Shown in pieces: positions 14,301 through 64,000 of a stretch of DNA of 64,000 nucleotides. Position numbers and translations under genes: made by a program. A model generated the notes under the pieces. It saw only the letters and a program-made list of their open reading frames with translations, was not told the DNA's origin and made no database searches. Each line of letters opens with the position of its first letter. Within the stretch, counting starts at the first letter, position 1. This stretch comes from Pterobdella sp. o SKG-2022 (taxonomy: Eukaryota > Annelida > Clitellata > Hirudinida > Piscicolidae): assembly GCA_964035795.1 (NCBI GenBank), contig OZ038321.1, forward strand, positions 25,077,781-25,141,780, given 5' to 3'.

Positions 14301-14523
14301 TAAAAGATTTAAACTCTCCCACTTTGAGTACAACATACCATACTTGATGAACACAACCGTTATTACTACCTTGCAGATTTTTCCAGGGGTTCCTTTGTTT
14401 GGAGGCTTTGGGGATGGGGAGATAGGAGAGGATGTGCTTGTTGATGGTGCCCAAATGGATCTCAACACTTTGTGTCTCCATAGTTATACATCGGTCTTCG
14501 TTCTTATCGGTGTTGTGAAATAG
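11341..14523 (+). CDS. FBXO22: F-box only protein 22 (FBXO22), 8 exons
   Basis: Substrate-recognition subunit of an SCF (SKP1-CUL1) ubiquitin ligase; family members act on KDM4 demethylases among others (family knowledge). Exons: 11341-11426, 11557-11674, 11735-11811, 12090-12181, 12756-13257, 13482-13756, 13943-14037, 14377-14523. All phases agree, giving 463 residues (human 403). The F-box is at about 5-45 (EMQEIVEKVLDNF, then LNKLWKNAGKWV). The remainder is FIST-like: SLFFPRIPNIDF resembles the human ALLFPQIEGIKI segment, then LYGFMFSCVARG and FPGVPLFGGFGDGEIG, ending LHSYTSVFVLIGVVK. The extra length is mainly a His/Asp/Lys-rich low-complexity stretch in exon 5, near residues 165-235. Intron 4 carries a hairpin transposon-like element. 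Confidence 0.9.
12290..12444. mobile_element. Hairpin (MITE-like) element in FBXO22 intron 4
   Basis: Two arms of about 73 bp (12290-12362 and 12371-12444) are almost perfect reverse complements around an 8-bp loop. The ends are ATGAGTATATTTAGG and CCTAAATATACTCAT. Each arm carries the core seen in other copies (ACAAAGCTTTTC on the left; AACGAAGAG then TTTGTA on the right). No coding capacity; no clear direct target duplication. Confidence 0.8.
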
Positions 14524-14674
14524 TTATTTGTGAAATAGTTATTTTATTTTGGTGTTTCGGATTTATTTTTTCAGTTAATTTTTTTATTCATTTTATTATT
14601 TTTGTTTCTAAGAATATTTTTTCATATTCATTTTTATGATCAAGTAGATTTTTCAGTATTAAATATTTTTTGTA

Positions 14675-14680
14675 AATAAA
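14675..14680 (+). terminator. Candidate poly(A) signal of FBXO22
   Basis: AATAAA about 150 bp downstream of the FBXO22 stop codon, in the expected orientation. Confidence 0.5.
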
Positions 14681-17600
14681 TCAAATCAGAAATTGTTTTT
14701 TTATAACGTTATAAACTGTATTCAATAACCATGAGTTGGAAATGAAAACCAAAAAAGCTTAAATTATAAAATCATGTATATTGAGAAAAAGGAAAAGTTT
14801 TGTACAGTTTGCTCCGAGATTTTAAACTTCAAATTTTTTCAGCAAAAATTAGAAAATTTTCACAAAGATATTTAAATAAGTTTTGATCGAATAAATAAGA
14901 TACATTATTATATTTACTATAAGTTGGAGCATAATTGCAAAAGTGCTCATAAAATCTAAACATACACCTATCGAACCAAAATAACTCTAGGAGGCTGCCT
15001 TGAACGTCAATTCATTAAACGACAACAATTTTGTGATTACACTTGTTAAAAATAGGGAAATTACATTAGAAATATAAATGATTTATGTTTGCATGACAGT
15101 CGGTTCTGACAAATTTTTGGATTTGACGAATATGATTATATTATGAGCTGTTCATAAAAACGTTATTAAATCGATTTGAAGATGTTAGTGAGGTTTGAAA
15201 TGTCATTATTTAAAAGCTAAATATAAGTTTTTTCAATGCATTTTTGTTCAAGCTGAGGATAACAATGACATTGAATTTTTGTATCTATTCAGTTCGAAAT
15301 ATTTTTTAAGTTCGATTTAATGATTTTGTAAACTTTATCGAAATTTTTGTAAGTTTTGTAGATTTTTTAGAAATTTTATACACATATACACTGTGTTACG
15401 TTAAAATCTTGATTAAATAAAAGTAAAATAGATTTTTTAAAAACCCGAGTGCCCCTAAAGGAAACAATGTTTATAAAATTTCAAAAAGTAATTTTCTATT
15501 ATTCAAAATTTTCGAGGAAAATTTTGATTTAATTTCCCAGAAGCAATTAAAAACGTATGTCATTTGCGTTGCATGAAATGAGCGCAAATGTTTGCATTCT
15601 CGGTACCTTCATTCAATTTGCATTTTGATTGAAACTTTCAAGAAAGCTTTTGCGGCAGTTCTTCAAAACGTTTTTTTTGAGTTAATGAACTTTTCTTTTG
15701 TTCCATTTCATTTTACGCACGCCTATAAGCATTCAAACCATTGGTCTTAAGACTTGCTTTATTTTTGATTGAGTTTTCATCAATAAGCCAGTTAAAAAAT
15801 CTCTCTCGTTATTTAGAAGCAATACTTAGCAAATCCAACCACAAATCAAAACCAGCAAAAAAAAACTAAGAAAGCCTTCGCTTCATATTCCACATAATTT
15901 TAAAGATTTTTTGAGACCTGAAATGGAATAAAAGTTGCAGAAGTTGATACGAACATCAGAACAGCATGGAGCAAGTGTGCAGGGGATGGTGAGATGTACA
16001 CTTAATGGTCGCTGAAATAACATCATTTGTGAGGTTTTGCAACTTAGATTATTTAGTTTATTTCCGATCCATCAATTGTTAAGAATTTTAGAAGTTATTT
16101 TTTAAAAAATCTTTCTGCATTAAATCTCAACTTAAAGTTAATAGCTTTTTTCTCGAAAACTTCTACATCAGCATAATTTTTGCTTTATTACTTTTACGAA
16201 GACATTAATTCACATAGGTTTTTATAGGGAAGTAAATGAAAGACAATCACTGAAGTAACAAGACACCGTAAACATAAATTGATTTCGGGACGTAATCTAT
16301 TTACACGAAATTACCATTCTCAAAACAAAATTACTCTTTATATATTCTTTCAGCCGGCACGTACTTAGATTAAGAAATGGGCAAGTTTATTTCTTAACCT
16401 TTTTTACAGTTTTTCAAAAATTTAACTCAATTTTGACTGAAAATTGGGCATTAGTTTAATAAAATTAGTGTCAAGCAAAGTGAGGTGGAGAATGAGAGAA
16501 ATTTAAATCTAGACGCCCACTCTGCCAGCATACCAGAGGGTTGCTAATGACACTCCAAATAAATCTTGCCATTCTCCTTGTTTACACTACTTCAAAATAC
16601 TGCATAAAATTTTTTTTTAGTTTTTATGTTTTCGGTGAAATATTTTGATGTTTTTTGGAACATCAGTTGAAAATATGCTTTTTTTTGGTTTTATAAGTTT
16701 TTGTTTAAAAATGGGTGATAACTTTTTTTGATTTCAAAAAAATTTGTGATAATTTATGTATTTTTAATAAAACAATTTTCTTTTTTACACAATCACACTT
16801 GGTCACGTGCACATCTCAAAACGCAACGGCAAACACGTGTATTTGTGGAAACGTTCTTTGAATTAGAAAGCTCCCATTCTAGTAGGAATGCCTATAGATC
16901 TTTCAGAAAAGAAAGAAAAGACTATTTTAATTATTGTGAAGGCCTTTTGAAATCAATATTCCGCTGAATTGAGCCGTGTATTGGGCCTTTGCTGGCAACA
17001 AAATTGATTTTTACCGTTGCTTTACGAAAAAAGTTCAAAAAACTATTTTTGATTTTTCAAAATATAAAATATAATTAATTCCAAAACGTAATGAAAGTAA
17101 ACTCTTTTCATAAGTAAGCTAAGAATCTGAATATCGGATAAATAAAAACCAAAATTATTGAAATTGAAGATCAAAAAACAAAAGATACAAAAATCGATAA
17201 AAAACACCCAAATATCGCAAAGACAAGCGAAATAGGGACACAAAATTGTTAAAATAGAAGAAGGGGAGGAATGCAAATATTAAACTGACAAACGATGCCA
17301 GAATAGAATAGCCAATCAGCAAGCACGTCACGGAACAGCTGCGTACAGCGTGCTTGCTATACGCACGTGACCGGCTTCTCCGTGACCAATCATATACAAC
17401 CTTTTTCGTGTTACTTTGCAATTTTTTAGCTTTAAAAAAATTATTTTCTTTTTTCAAGCATATAATAAATTATGAAAGATCGTATTTTTTAGTGATTCAA
17501 CAAATTTTTTGTTTGTTTTCTTTATTAAAATTTCCCAATCTTAATATTATAATATTCAGTATTCAACATGGAATCAAAAATTGGTGGCTGCATCAAACCC

Positions 17601-17998
17601 CTTCAACACAAGGCTCACAGGCACACACACTCGAATGCTGAAGATTTCGAAGCACGTTCTGCGTGGTCGTATGTCGCATTTTCTAGCACGTTCTAGCAGC
17701 TCCAAAAATTCGCACTAATTATTGAAAATTCTCATATTTAGATTTATTTTTGTTGTTTAATTCTTGTTTTTTTGTTTCATTGATTGAAAAATATTCAAAT
17801 CTCTGCTAAAGCCACACACAACCTACCTAATCAACACCCTCATTAACTCAAACTCAGCTCTTTTAATAGTAAAAACTAAGAAATAATACCTTTGAACAAT
17901 TATCTTTTCTAAATAAAAAATAAAGAGCAGTCTTTCTAGCGCTCACATCATCTTTCGGACACCACCACATCTCTCTCCACCCACCCAGCGTCAGGTTG
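14681..17998. other. Intergenic region upstream of trachealess
   Basis: No exon or conserved protein frame was found. Most is AT-rich. Exceptions are an octamer-rich patch at 15561-15623, two CACGTG E-boxes near 16.80 and 16.84 kb, the GC-richer patch at 17312-17390 listed separately, and a small patch at about 17640-17700 with two copies of AGCACGTTCT. The position suggests upstream control DNA of trachealess. Confidence 0.5.
17312..17390. promoter_or_regulatory. Motif-dense GC-richer patch with CCAAT boxes and E-boxes
   Basis: In about 80 bp there are two CCAAT boxes in the same orientation (17312-17316, 17386-17390), CAGCTG (17336-17341), CACGTCA (17324-17330) and CACGTG (17364-17369). 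Two inverted repeats are nested: AGCAAGCACG/CGTGCTTGCT (17318-17327, 17349-17358) and GTCACGG/CCGTGAC (17327-17333, 17380-17386). It lies about 0.6 kb upstream of the proposed TATA box of trachealess. Confidence 0.45.
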
Positions 17999-18007
17999 TA
18001 TATAAAG
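17999..18007 (+). promoter_or_regulatory. Candidate TATA box of trachealess
   Basis: TATATAAAG in a locally GC-richer stretch (17.93-18.07 kb) about 0.8 kb upstream of the start codon. A transcript from about 18030 would have a 5' leader of roughly 780 bases unless spliced. Supported by position and motif only. Confidence 0.45.
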
Positions 18008-18029
18008 CTACTGTGGTCATTTGAAAAAT

Positions 18030-18809
18030 TTTCACGCAAGCTACGCCGGAAAAAGGGCTGCGTTGCTTAGCAAAATAAAAAGAGTAACTAATTTATTTAT
18101 TTTTTGATCTTTCCTAAAATTTCTGTCATTGGCTGTTCAAACGATATGCTACAGTTTGATAGATTTTTAAATGTCTATAGTTTATATATGCGGTTTTGAA
18201 ACATAATTAATTACTACAGAAAGAGTACATTTTAAATAAAATCTGAAGCTAGAAACTTGACATGTGATGGTAAATTTAACAAGATAATAATACAAGTTGA
18301 AACATCAAACTCGATAATAAACACACTTGACGGATCTAAAAACACAAATAAACAACCGATAAAAGATATAGTCAACGATTTTACTTTTAAGACAACTAAG
18401 ACTTAGACTAATAACAGTTTGAAATAAAGTTAGTAACAATATTACATGGTAGTAAGCCTTCTTTCATAAAACACATCACCAATTTGACATTTCACCAAAA
18501 GATACATGTTTAGTTGATAATCCAGTTTTTTGTCAAATAACAGAAAGTTTTGAGACTGAAGAACTTGAAAGTGAAGCTCAATAAGAAAACCTGAAGGAAT
18601 AAACTTTGAAGTTCCTAATACAACGGAAATTTCTTAAACATCAACTTCACAATAAATTATTCAACTTATCCAACACACAAAAAAAATAATTCTTCTTACC
18701 AAACTTCTTACCACGAAACAAAAAAACTGTCACAGTCAACTCAACAGCATAAAACAACCAAACCCACTAGCAAACACCCAAACTCAACAGCACTCATCCC
18801 CTAACAATA
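18030..18809 (+). other. Presumed 5' untranslated region of trachealess
   Basis: AT-rich, becoming C/A-rich over the last 150 bp before the start codon, as many animal leaders do. Extent is inferred from the candidate TATA box; further upstream exons cannot be excluded. Confidence 0.35.
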
Positions 18810-58820
<40,011 letters not shown>

Positions 58821-59040
58821 TCTTTATTGTGTTTTATTGTTTTTTAAATTGGTTTTATCTAGTCAATCTTTGCATATATTTTTGCATTTTTTAAATTAAT
58901 TTTTAGACTTTTTAATACTTTGCTTATAACGACTGGTATTGTTGAATTGTAATTTACTAATATTTTTCGTGGCGCTTCAAACATTTTAAAATTGTATATA
59001 ATGCTACAACTATTATTTCTATCTTTATATAATTTTGAGC

Positions 59041-59046
59041 AATAAA
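59041..59046 (+). terminator. Candidate poly(A) signal of trh
   Basis: AATAAA about 220 bp after the trh stop codon, followed by T-rich sequence. Confidence 0.5.
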
Positions 59047-59462
59047 TCACTTAGACAATTTTTCCTTGAAGAAAAACCAATTGAATGATACTATACTAGA
59101 ATATGACTTCAATGATTGTTAAAACATAGAAAACTATTAAATATTTTCTGACATTAGCTTAAGGCGTGGAAGTATTGAAGGATCTTGTCAATCTTTTTTG
59201 AAGGCAAGCGTGCGTGCGATAAATCAGCAATTAGCAGTTTAAACTCTTAGTAATTACCCCCTCAAGCGTTTCAAAAATGCTCCAATCAGCAGAAAGATGA
59301 TTATTTAAATTGTTTCTTAAACGCTCCCAGAAGGAATATTTCGTCTAAAGTCATAGCTTGATGTAAATGGATCGACTTTCAAATGATCAAGTAATAATTT
59401 TGATTGAATACTCCTACGATCAAAGTCTTACAGTATTGTTTTTTTGAAGTTGTTACTTTCCA

Positions 59463-60140
59463 ATGAATAAGACAAGAAAAAAGTTTCATAAAAAACAAAA
59501 TTTTGAAGTACCTGACTGCTTATTGAACAAAATACAAGGGCATCTCTCACAAAAACTGAACGTCAACCAGCTTGGTGGTAGCTTTACCAATGGGAAACCC
59601 CTCCCCTTTCCTACAAGACTCAGAATCGTGGAAATGTCTTTACTTGGTACAAAGACTTGTGATATTTCAAAAATTTTGAGGGTGTCTCATGGATGTGTAA
59701 GCAAAATCTTGAAGCAGTATTGTGTCAGTGGATCAGTTTCTCCTGGTGTGATTGGTGGAAGCAAGCCTAGGGTTAACACTAAACATGTAGTGGAAGCTGT
59801 GAAAAGAATTAAAAAAAAAAACCCAACAATTTTTGCTTGGGAGATTAAAAAAAAGTTAATTGCTGAGGGTATATGCATCAAAGAAAACGTTCCTTCAATC
59901 AGCTCCATCAGTAGAATCATCAGAAAGTTCAGTAGAAATGAAGAGGAACAAAAAAAGGAGAAAGTTGAAGAGGTTGAAACTGAAATGAGTTCAAGTCAAA
60001 AACCGAAACATTTTTTTGACAAGTTTAATCAAATTCCCTCGAATGACTTTTATTATAAAAGTTTTTTTGATTTATATTACAGTTTTTATTTAATTTACTA
60101 CACTAATCCATTTTTGCGTAAAGTTTTGATCCGATGAAGA
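59463..60140 (+). CDS. Paired-domain (Pax-like) protein with an intronless paired box
   Basis: Putative nuclear transcription factor. Residues 33-157 form a complete paired domain: [45 protein letters not shown] in the N-terminal subdomain, VIGGSKPRV linker, then [19 protein letters not shown] and [14 protein letters not shown]. The specificity positions read Ile71, Arg73, His76: Ile as in Pax6, Arg and His as in Pax2/5/8 and Pax1/9, so the class is unclear. No octapeptide or homeodomain is present. Start is the first ATG after an in-frame TGA. The paired box has no intron, unlike most Pax genes. The aromatic tail after residue 180 may be read-through if the transcript splices to 60337. Lies 640 bp after trh on the same strand. 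Confidence 0.85.
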
Positions 60141-60336
60141 CACGAAAGTATTTTGCTTAATGTTATTAACGAATTAATTATGTACCTTTGTATGGTTCAA
60201 AAAATTATCACGTTTTTTTTAATAAGATAAATGTATTTAAAATGTTTGCTTTCAACTTTTGAGAACAGATGTTTGAAAAAATAAAAGTTAAAACTAAAAT
60301 TATCAAAATTTATCTGTTATGCTTTCATCTTCAAAG

Positions 60337-60465
60337 ATCCGCAACAACACTGAACAATCAATCAATTTGGAAACTTGGTCTACTGATAAGTGCTATGCTC
60401 CATGCTTCATCTTACCTCCTCTCAATCTTCATTCGAATGCCTCAGGCTATATACCACAATTGTAA
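60337..60465 (+). other. Possible second exon of the Pax-like gene
   Basis: After a TTCAAAG acceptor, a phase-0 frame of 42 codons and a stop reads IRNNTEQSINLETWSTDK, then FILPPLNLHSNASGYIPQL. It would join phase-0 donors inside the Pax-like frame (for example GAAGAG/GTTGAA ending at 59972), replacing the hydrophobic tail. The composition is protein-like, but there is no family match. Confidence 0.3.
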
Positions 60466-60718
60466 AAGAATATCTGCTAACAGAGTTCTATAATTTCAAT
60501 TATTTTAGAGCATGATGCACTTTTAAATAGTTTTTTTATGGGATTCAACGGTGTGCGCGTTTTGGGCTGATAATGTATTTCCGATAAAATTAACCTGAAA
60601 TTTTAAACATTGAAGATTTGCCAAAAAGTGTTTGTTCTGATATTTATTTCAAATTAAAATATTTTATAAGTTTGTTCTTGTCTTAATTTTAAATTTTAAA
60701 AGTGGATTTCCTGACAAA

Positions 60719-61030
60719 ATGGATGAAAATGTTCAAATTGTTAAAAATGCGTGTGATTACTATGATGCTTCGTTGAAATTTTTTGAATCATTAACAGAAA
60801 CTTTTCCTTATGTAGTGCCTAAATTGGATTCATTAGTAAGACTTTTTTAATCATGAAAACAGCCAATACTTTATAAACTAACAGAAAAAATTATTTCCAG
60901 TATGTTAGAGTTAAATTGTTCATTTTCATGCTCAATATAAAATGCAAAAAATCTTTGCCAGGAGCCAAAAGATTTGGATTCAATGAAAAACTACATTGAT
61001 GGAATATTAGAAATCGCTAGTAAAACTTGA
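60719..61030 (+). CDS. Tentative two-exon small protein of 61 residues, unknown function
   Basis: Exon 1 (60719-60835) starts at ACAAAATGG and reads MDENVQIVKNACDYYDAS, FFESLTETFPYVVPKLDSL, ending at GTAAGA. Exon 2 (60962-61030) follows TTTGCCAG and reads EPKDLDSMKNYIDGILEIAS, then a stop. Phase is 0 at both ends. The product is acidic and amphipathic-helical with no signal peptide or membrane segment. Not recognised; supported by splice sites, phase and amino-acid composition. Confidence 0.5.
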
Positions 61031-62222
61031 CTCTAACAGTTTTATAATTGATTTTAGATGTTGAAGATATTTCTAATTGAGTTTTTCATTGCAGTTTATT
61101 GAAATTTTATTCTTATTAGGATTCTATTTAATTATATAAGCTTTATAACAATGTTGGCTTAACATAGAAAGGCTTTTACTTTAATAAGTTATCATAAATT
61201 TTAGCTCATTTATTGTATTTCAGGTTTTTTATATAAACATTATGTTTTGAGTTTTCAATTTTTTCATTTTTGGTCTTAAACTTATCAATCTAATTTATTT
61301 GAGGTTTAATTCAAAGAAATATAAGTAACAAATGAAAATTGGTCTTATTAAACTATTGAAATACATATTTATTTGATAATAGATAAATTTTTTGTTTTTT
61401 TTAATACTATAATATCAAAAAAAATAAACTAAATTTGAATGTTAGTAGTTTTAGAAGTAGGAGCAGTGAAGTCTCAAAAAAAGGTATGCATTGGTGAAAT
61501 TGGAAAACCAATGAGCTGGTTGCACTAAGTCCAACTGACCCTATGCATTAAGTCAAGAAATCATGCTATAAAATTTATTGCTGTAGCAAAAAGTTGGAGC
61601 CCAGTCATACTGGTTACTTTCTGTAGATGGATTAACAAAAAATTTTCTTTTATATCAAGGTATAGAATCTTAATAAGTTTAGTTTTTTTGTTAACTGTCC
61701 AAAAAAAAATGTGAATATGCCGCTTTTTGAAAATAATTTCATGTTCTTAGTAACCATTTGAAGCGATGGTTTATAAGTTTGGAAAAACGCTACACGCACT
61801 GTTTTCTAGTCTTTTCATCAAGCAAGATTCCAACTAAGTTTACTATAAGCATAAAAAGAATCCTAAGACCAACACTGATAGATAATTTTCTTTTGAACAA
61901 TTGCTGAAGTCGGTTCGGAGTTTTTATTTATCGAGTTTTTCAACGCCAAATTCTAACGCATATACGTACATTTTGAGTATACTCCGTGAATTTTTTGCCG
62001 TTCAAACGAATTTAGTAATATATCTTTATTTGAATGAAATTTTAGTCTTTAAACAATGATAGGTTTTTTCATAAATTGATAAAATTTGATGCACCTTTCA
62101 AGACGCTATACTATAAAAAGTTGAGTAAGTCAATAAAAAGTATAATTTTATTAATTTCAAATTATTTAAATCAAAAATTTGAAAAAGCAAAATTCATAAT
62201 TAATCTTTTAAACTGAACAAAG
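61031..62222. other. Intergenic region between the small gene and EIF3A
   Basis: AT-rich, with no exon-like segment on either strand. It separates two convergent genes, so it probably contains both 3' ends and nothing else that can be recognised. Confidence 0.5.
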
Positions 62223-62228
62223 TTTATT
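62223..62228 (-). terminator. Candidate poly(A) signal of EIF3A
   Basis: AATAAA on the minus strand about 45 bp beyond the proposed EIF3A stop codon. Confidence 0.45.
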
Positions 62229-62269
62229 GATACTATTTATTCAATTTGATAAAAAAAACTATAGATAAG

Positions 62270-64000
62270 TTAGGTATTTCTGCTACTCCTCCAGTTAGTT
62301 TGTGTCCTATCGTTTGCGGGCTCAGGATTCCTGAAAAAGCATTGCAATCGATATGAACGTTTCATAAAACGAATACACATTTATATAGACAATCATACGC
62401 AAAATAACAAGCAAATACAACCTCCCTATAAACTTATAATTAGGAACATTAAAGAATTATATAACAATGGAAAAAATACTGTGAAATCGCTCTAAAAATA
62501 TATATTCAACAAAATTAGCAGAAATTAACCTATTTTGTCTCCAGTTGCGGTCATCCCTTCGCTCATCGGGTCTCCTATCTTCATTGCGTCTCCAAGCTCC
62601 TGGTGCCTCTCTGTTCCTTAAATCCCTACGATATGTATCATCCCTTCTATCAGTTTGTTCATCCCTCCTGTAACCATCATCTCTACGTCGTTCTTCTCTT
62701 TTTCCTCCATCATCCTCTTTGTTTCTGGATCTCCAACTGAATGTTTCTTTCTTGTTTCTGGGATCATCCACTTGAGGTGCTGAGCGACTCTCTATCTCCA
62801 ATTCTTTTTGTCGTTTCTTAGCTTCAATCTCATCTAATTTCTTTTTCCTTTCAGCATAATCTGCTTCTCTCTTTTTGTTCCTCAACTGTGCTTCAGCTTC
62901 TTTCTCTTCTTTCACTGTTATTTTTAAATAGGAAATCTATTAGAATGAAAATAAGAAGTACTTGTAGATTATTGAAAATAACAAATATCCTTCATATCTT
63001 TCCAATTATAAAACTAAGAAAAAAAAGCAAACGAACATCTTTTCATTTCCTCTTCTTGTCTCTTCAATTCTTCCTCCTCCTTTTTCGCCAACCAGGCCTG
63101 TCTACGTTCCTCCTTGCGCCTCTCCTTTCTCGCCTGTAGCAACTTCTTCTTCTCTTCCGTATACAGTGCCTCCCACTCCTTCAACTTCTCTTTGAACTCT
63201 TTGTGCCTCTCGGTCCTCAACTTAGCCATGAACAACTCTTGGTCATGCTTCATTCTCAACAACCTCTTTTTTTGAGACAACGACACTTCTCTTTCCTTGA
63301 TCAGATTGCTGATTCTCTCCTTCTCTGTCTCCTCCCAGAATTTCCTACTCTCTACCTTGTCAGCTTCATACTTTTTCAATAACAGAGGAATCTCCTCAAT
63401 GCACTTGGCTCGTTCAAAATAATCCACCTTTTTCTCTTGAGCTTTGAGTTTTTCCTCCCTTTCCTTCTTCTCCTTCTCAAGTTGTTCAATTTGCTTGGCA
63501 AGAATGTCATCCATATCCATGTTCTCAAGGTCCACCTCAGCTATGTGAGCAAGAGCTTTGGCACCAAAAGATGTGCTTCTGATTTGGTCTAATTTCTCTT
63601 TCATGTATCTGTCAACATATACACATCAATAACTAATATCCCATCAATAACTTGCAAATGAAGAATCTTGAAAGTTAAAAATAGTGATTAGATGCAGTGG
63701 TAAAAGACCTCTTTTGGATATCTTTATGTTCATCAATCCTGCGCTGTCTCTCCCTCTCTTCAGCCTCCTTCGACAACCTTGTCATCTCTGCCTCTATCTG
63801 CTTACGTCGCTGTTCATCTGCCATCTCTTGCTCCTCTCTTTCCTTGTTTATTAATTTTTCCAAAAATAATAAATAAAAAAAAATAATTTCACAAGCATGA
63901 AAGTCTTGAAAATACATACTCCAAAAAAAAAACGATAATAGTAATAAGTAAGCCAGACCAAAAGCACTCACCCTTAATTGAGCATTGGATTCCATCTCAA
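62270..64000 (-). CDS. EIF3A: Translation initiation factor eIF3 subunit a, C-terminal part (partial, runs off the right edge)
   Basis: Scaffold subunit of eIF3, which binds the 40S ribosome in the cytoplasm. Exons in transcript order: 64000-63972 (partial), 63842-63709, 63608-63037, 62914-62530, 62330-62270; phases agree throughout. Diagnostic blocks: QEKKVDYFERAKCIEEIPLL, WEETEKERISNLIKEREV, RKERRKEERRQAWL, EIEAKKRQKELEIE, all close to mammalian eIF3a. The Arg/Asp-rich repeats (RRDDGYRRDE, RRPDERRDDRNWRQ) form only a short version of the long repeat tail in mammals, and the protein ends TNWRSSRNT. The last exon is inferred from splice phase and the recurring NWR motif. The PCI domain and start codon lie outside the window. 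Confidence 0.92.

Overview
The window is nuclear DNA from an animal, most likely a protostome (annelid, possibly leech-like). That placement is an inference from gene content, AT-rich base composition, many GT-AG introns and low-complexity Asn/Asp/His/Ser inserts in the proteins. There are no bacterial features. Gene models below were built by hand: each exon join was checked for an AG acceptor, a GT donor and a matching codon phase.

Left part (4.2-14.5 kb): two genes stand head to head, their start codons 382 bp apart. The minus-strand gene is a 16-exon RalA-binding protein (RALBP1/RLIP76) with a RhoGAP domain and an intact arginine finger. The plus-strand gene is an 8-exon FBXO22 (F-box plus FIST). 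The interval between them probably acts as a shared promoter.

Centre (18.0-58.8 kb): one 40-kb plus-strand gene of 11 coding exons encodes the bHLH-PAS factor Trachealess (NPAS1/3 class). Its introns hold almost all of the repeats in the window. These are a pure 1.5-kb ATC trinucleotide tract, a (CA)n and a (GT)n tract in inverse orientation, a GGTGT minisatellite, a palindromic DNA-transposon-like element with about 0.3-kb arms, small hairpin elements sharing one core, two tRNA-like/SINE sequences and a dead LINE reverse-transcriptase fragment. There are also motif-dense patches that could be enhancers, notably five bZIP-type sites at 38.2-38.4 kb, three of them spaced exactly 23 bp apart.

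Right part (59.4-64.0 kb): 640 bp past trachealess is a paired-domain (Pax-like) open reading frame with no intron in its paired box and no homeodomain. Next comes a tentative two-exon 61-residue gene. On the minus strand, running off the right edge, is the 3' part of EIF3A, encoding the C-terminal end of eIF3a.

The genes do not form a pathway. RALBP1, FBXO22 and EIF3A are housekeeping or signalling genes; trachealess and the Pax-like gene are developmental regulators, and the long trachealess introns fit a gene with complex control.
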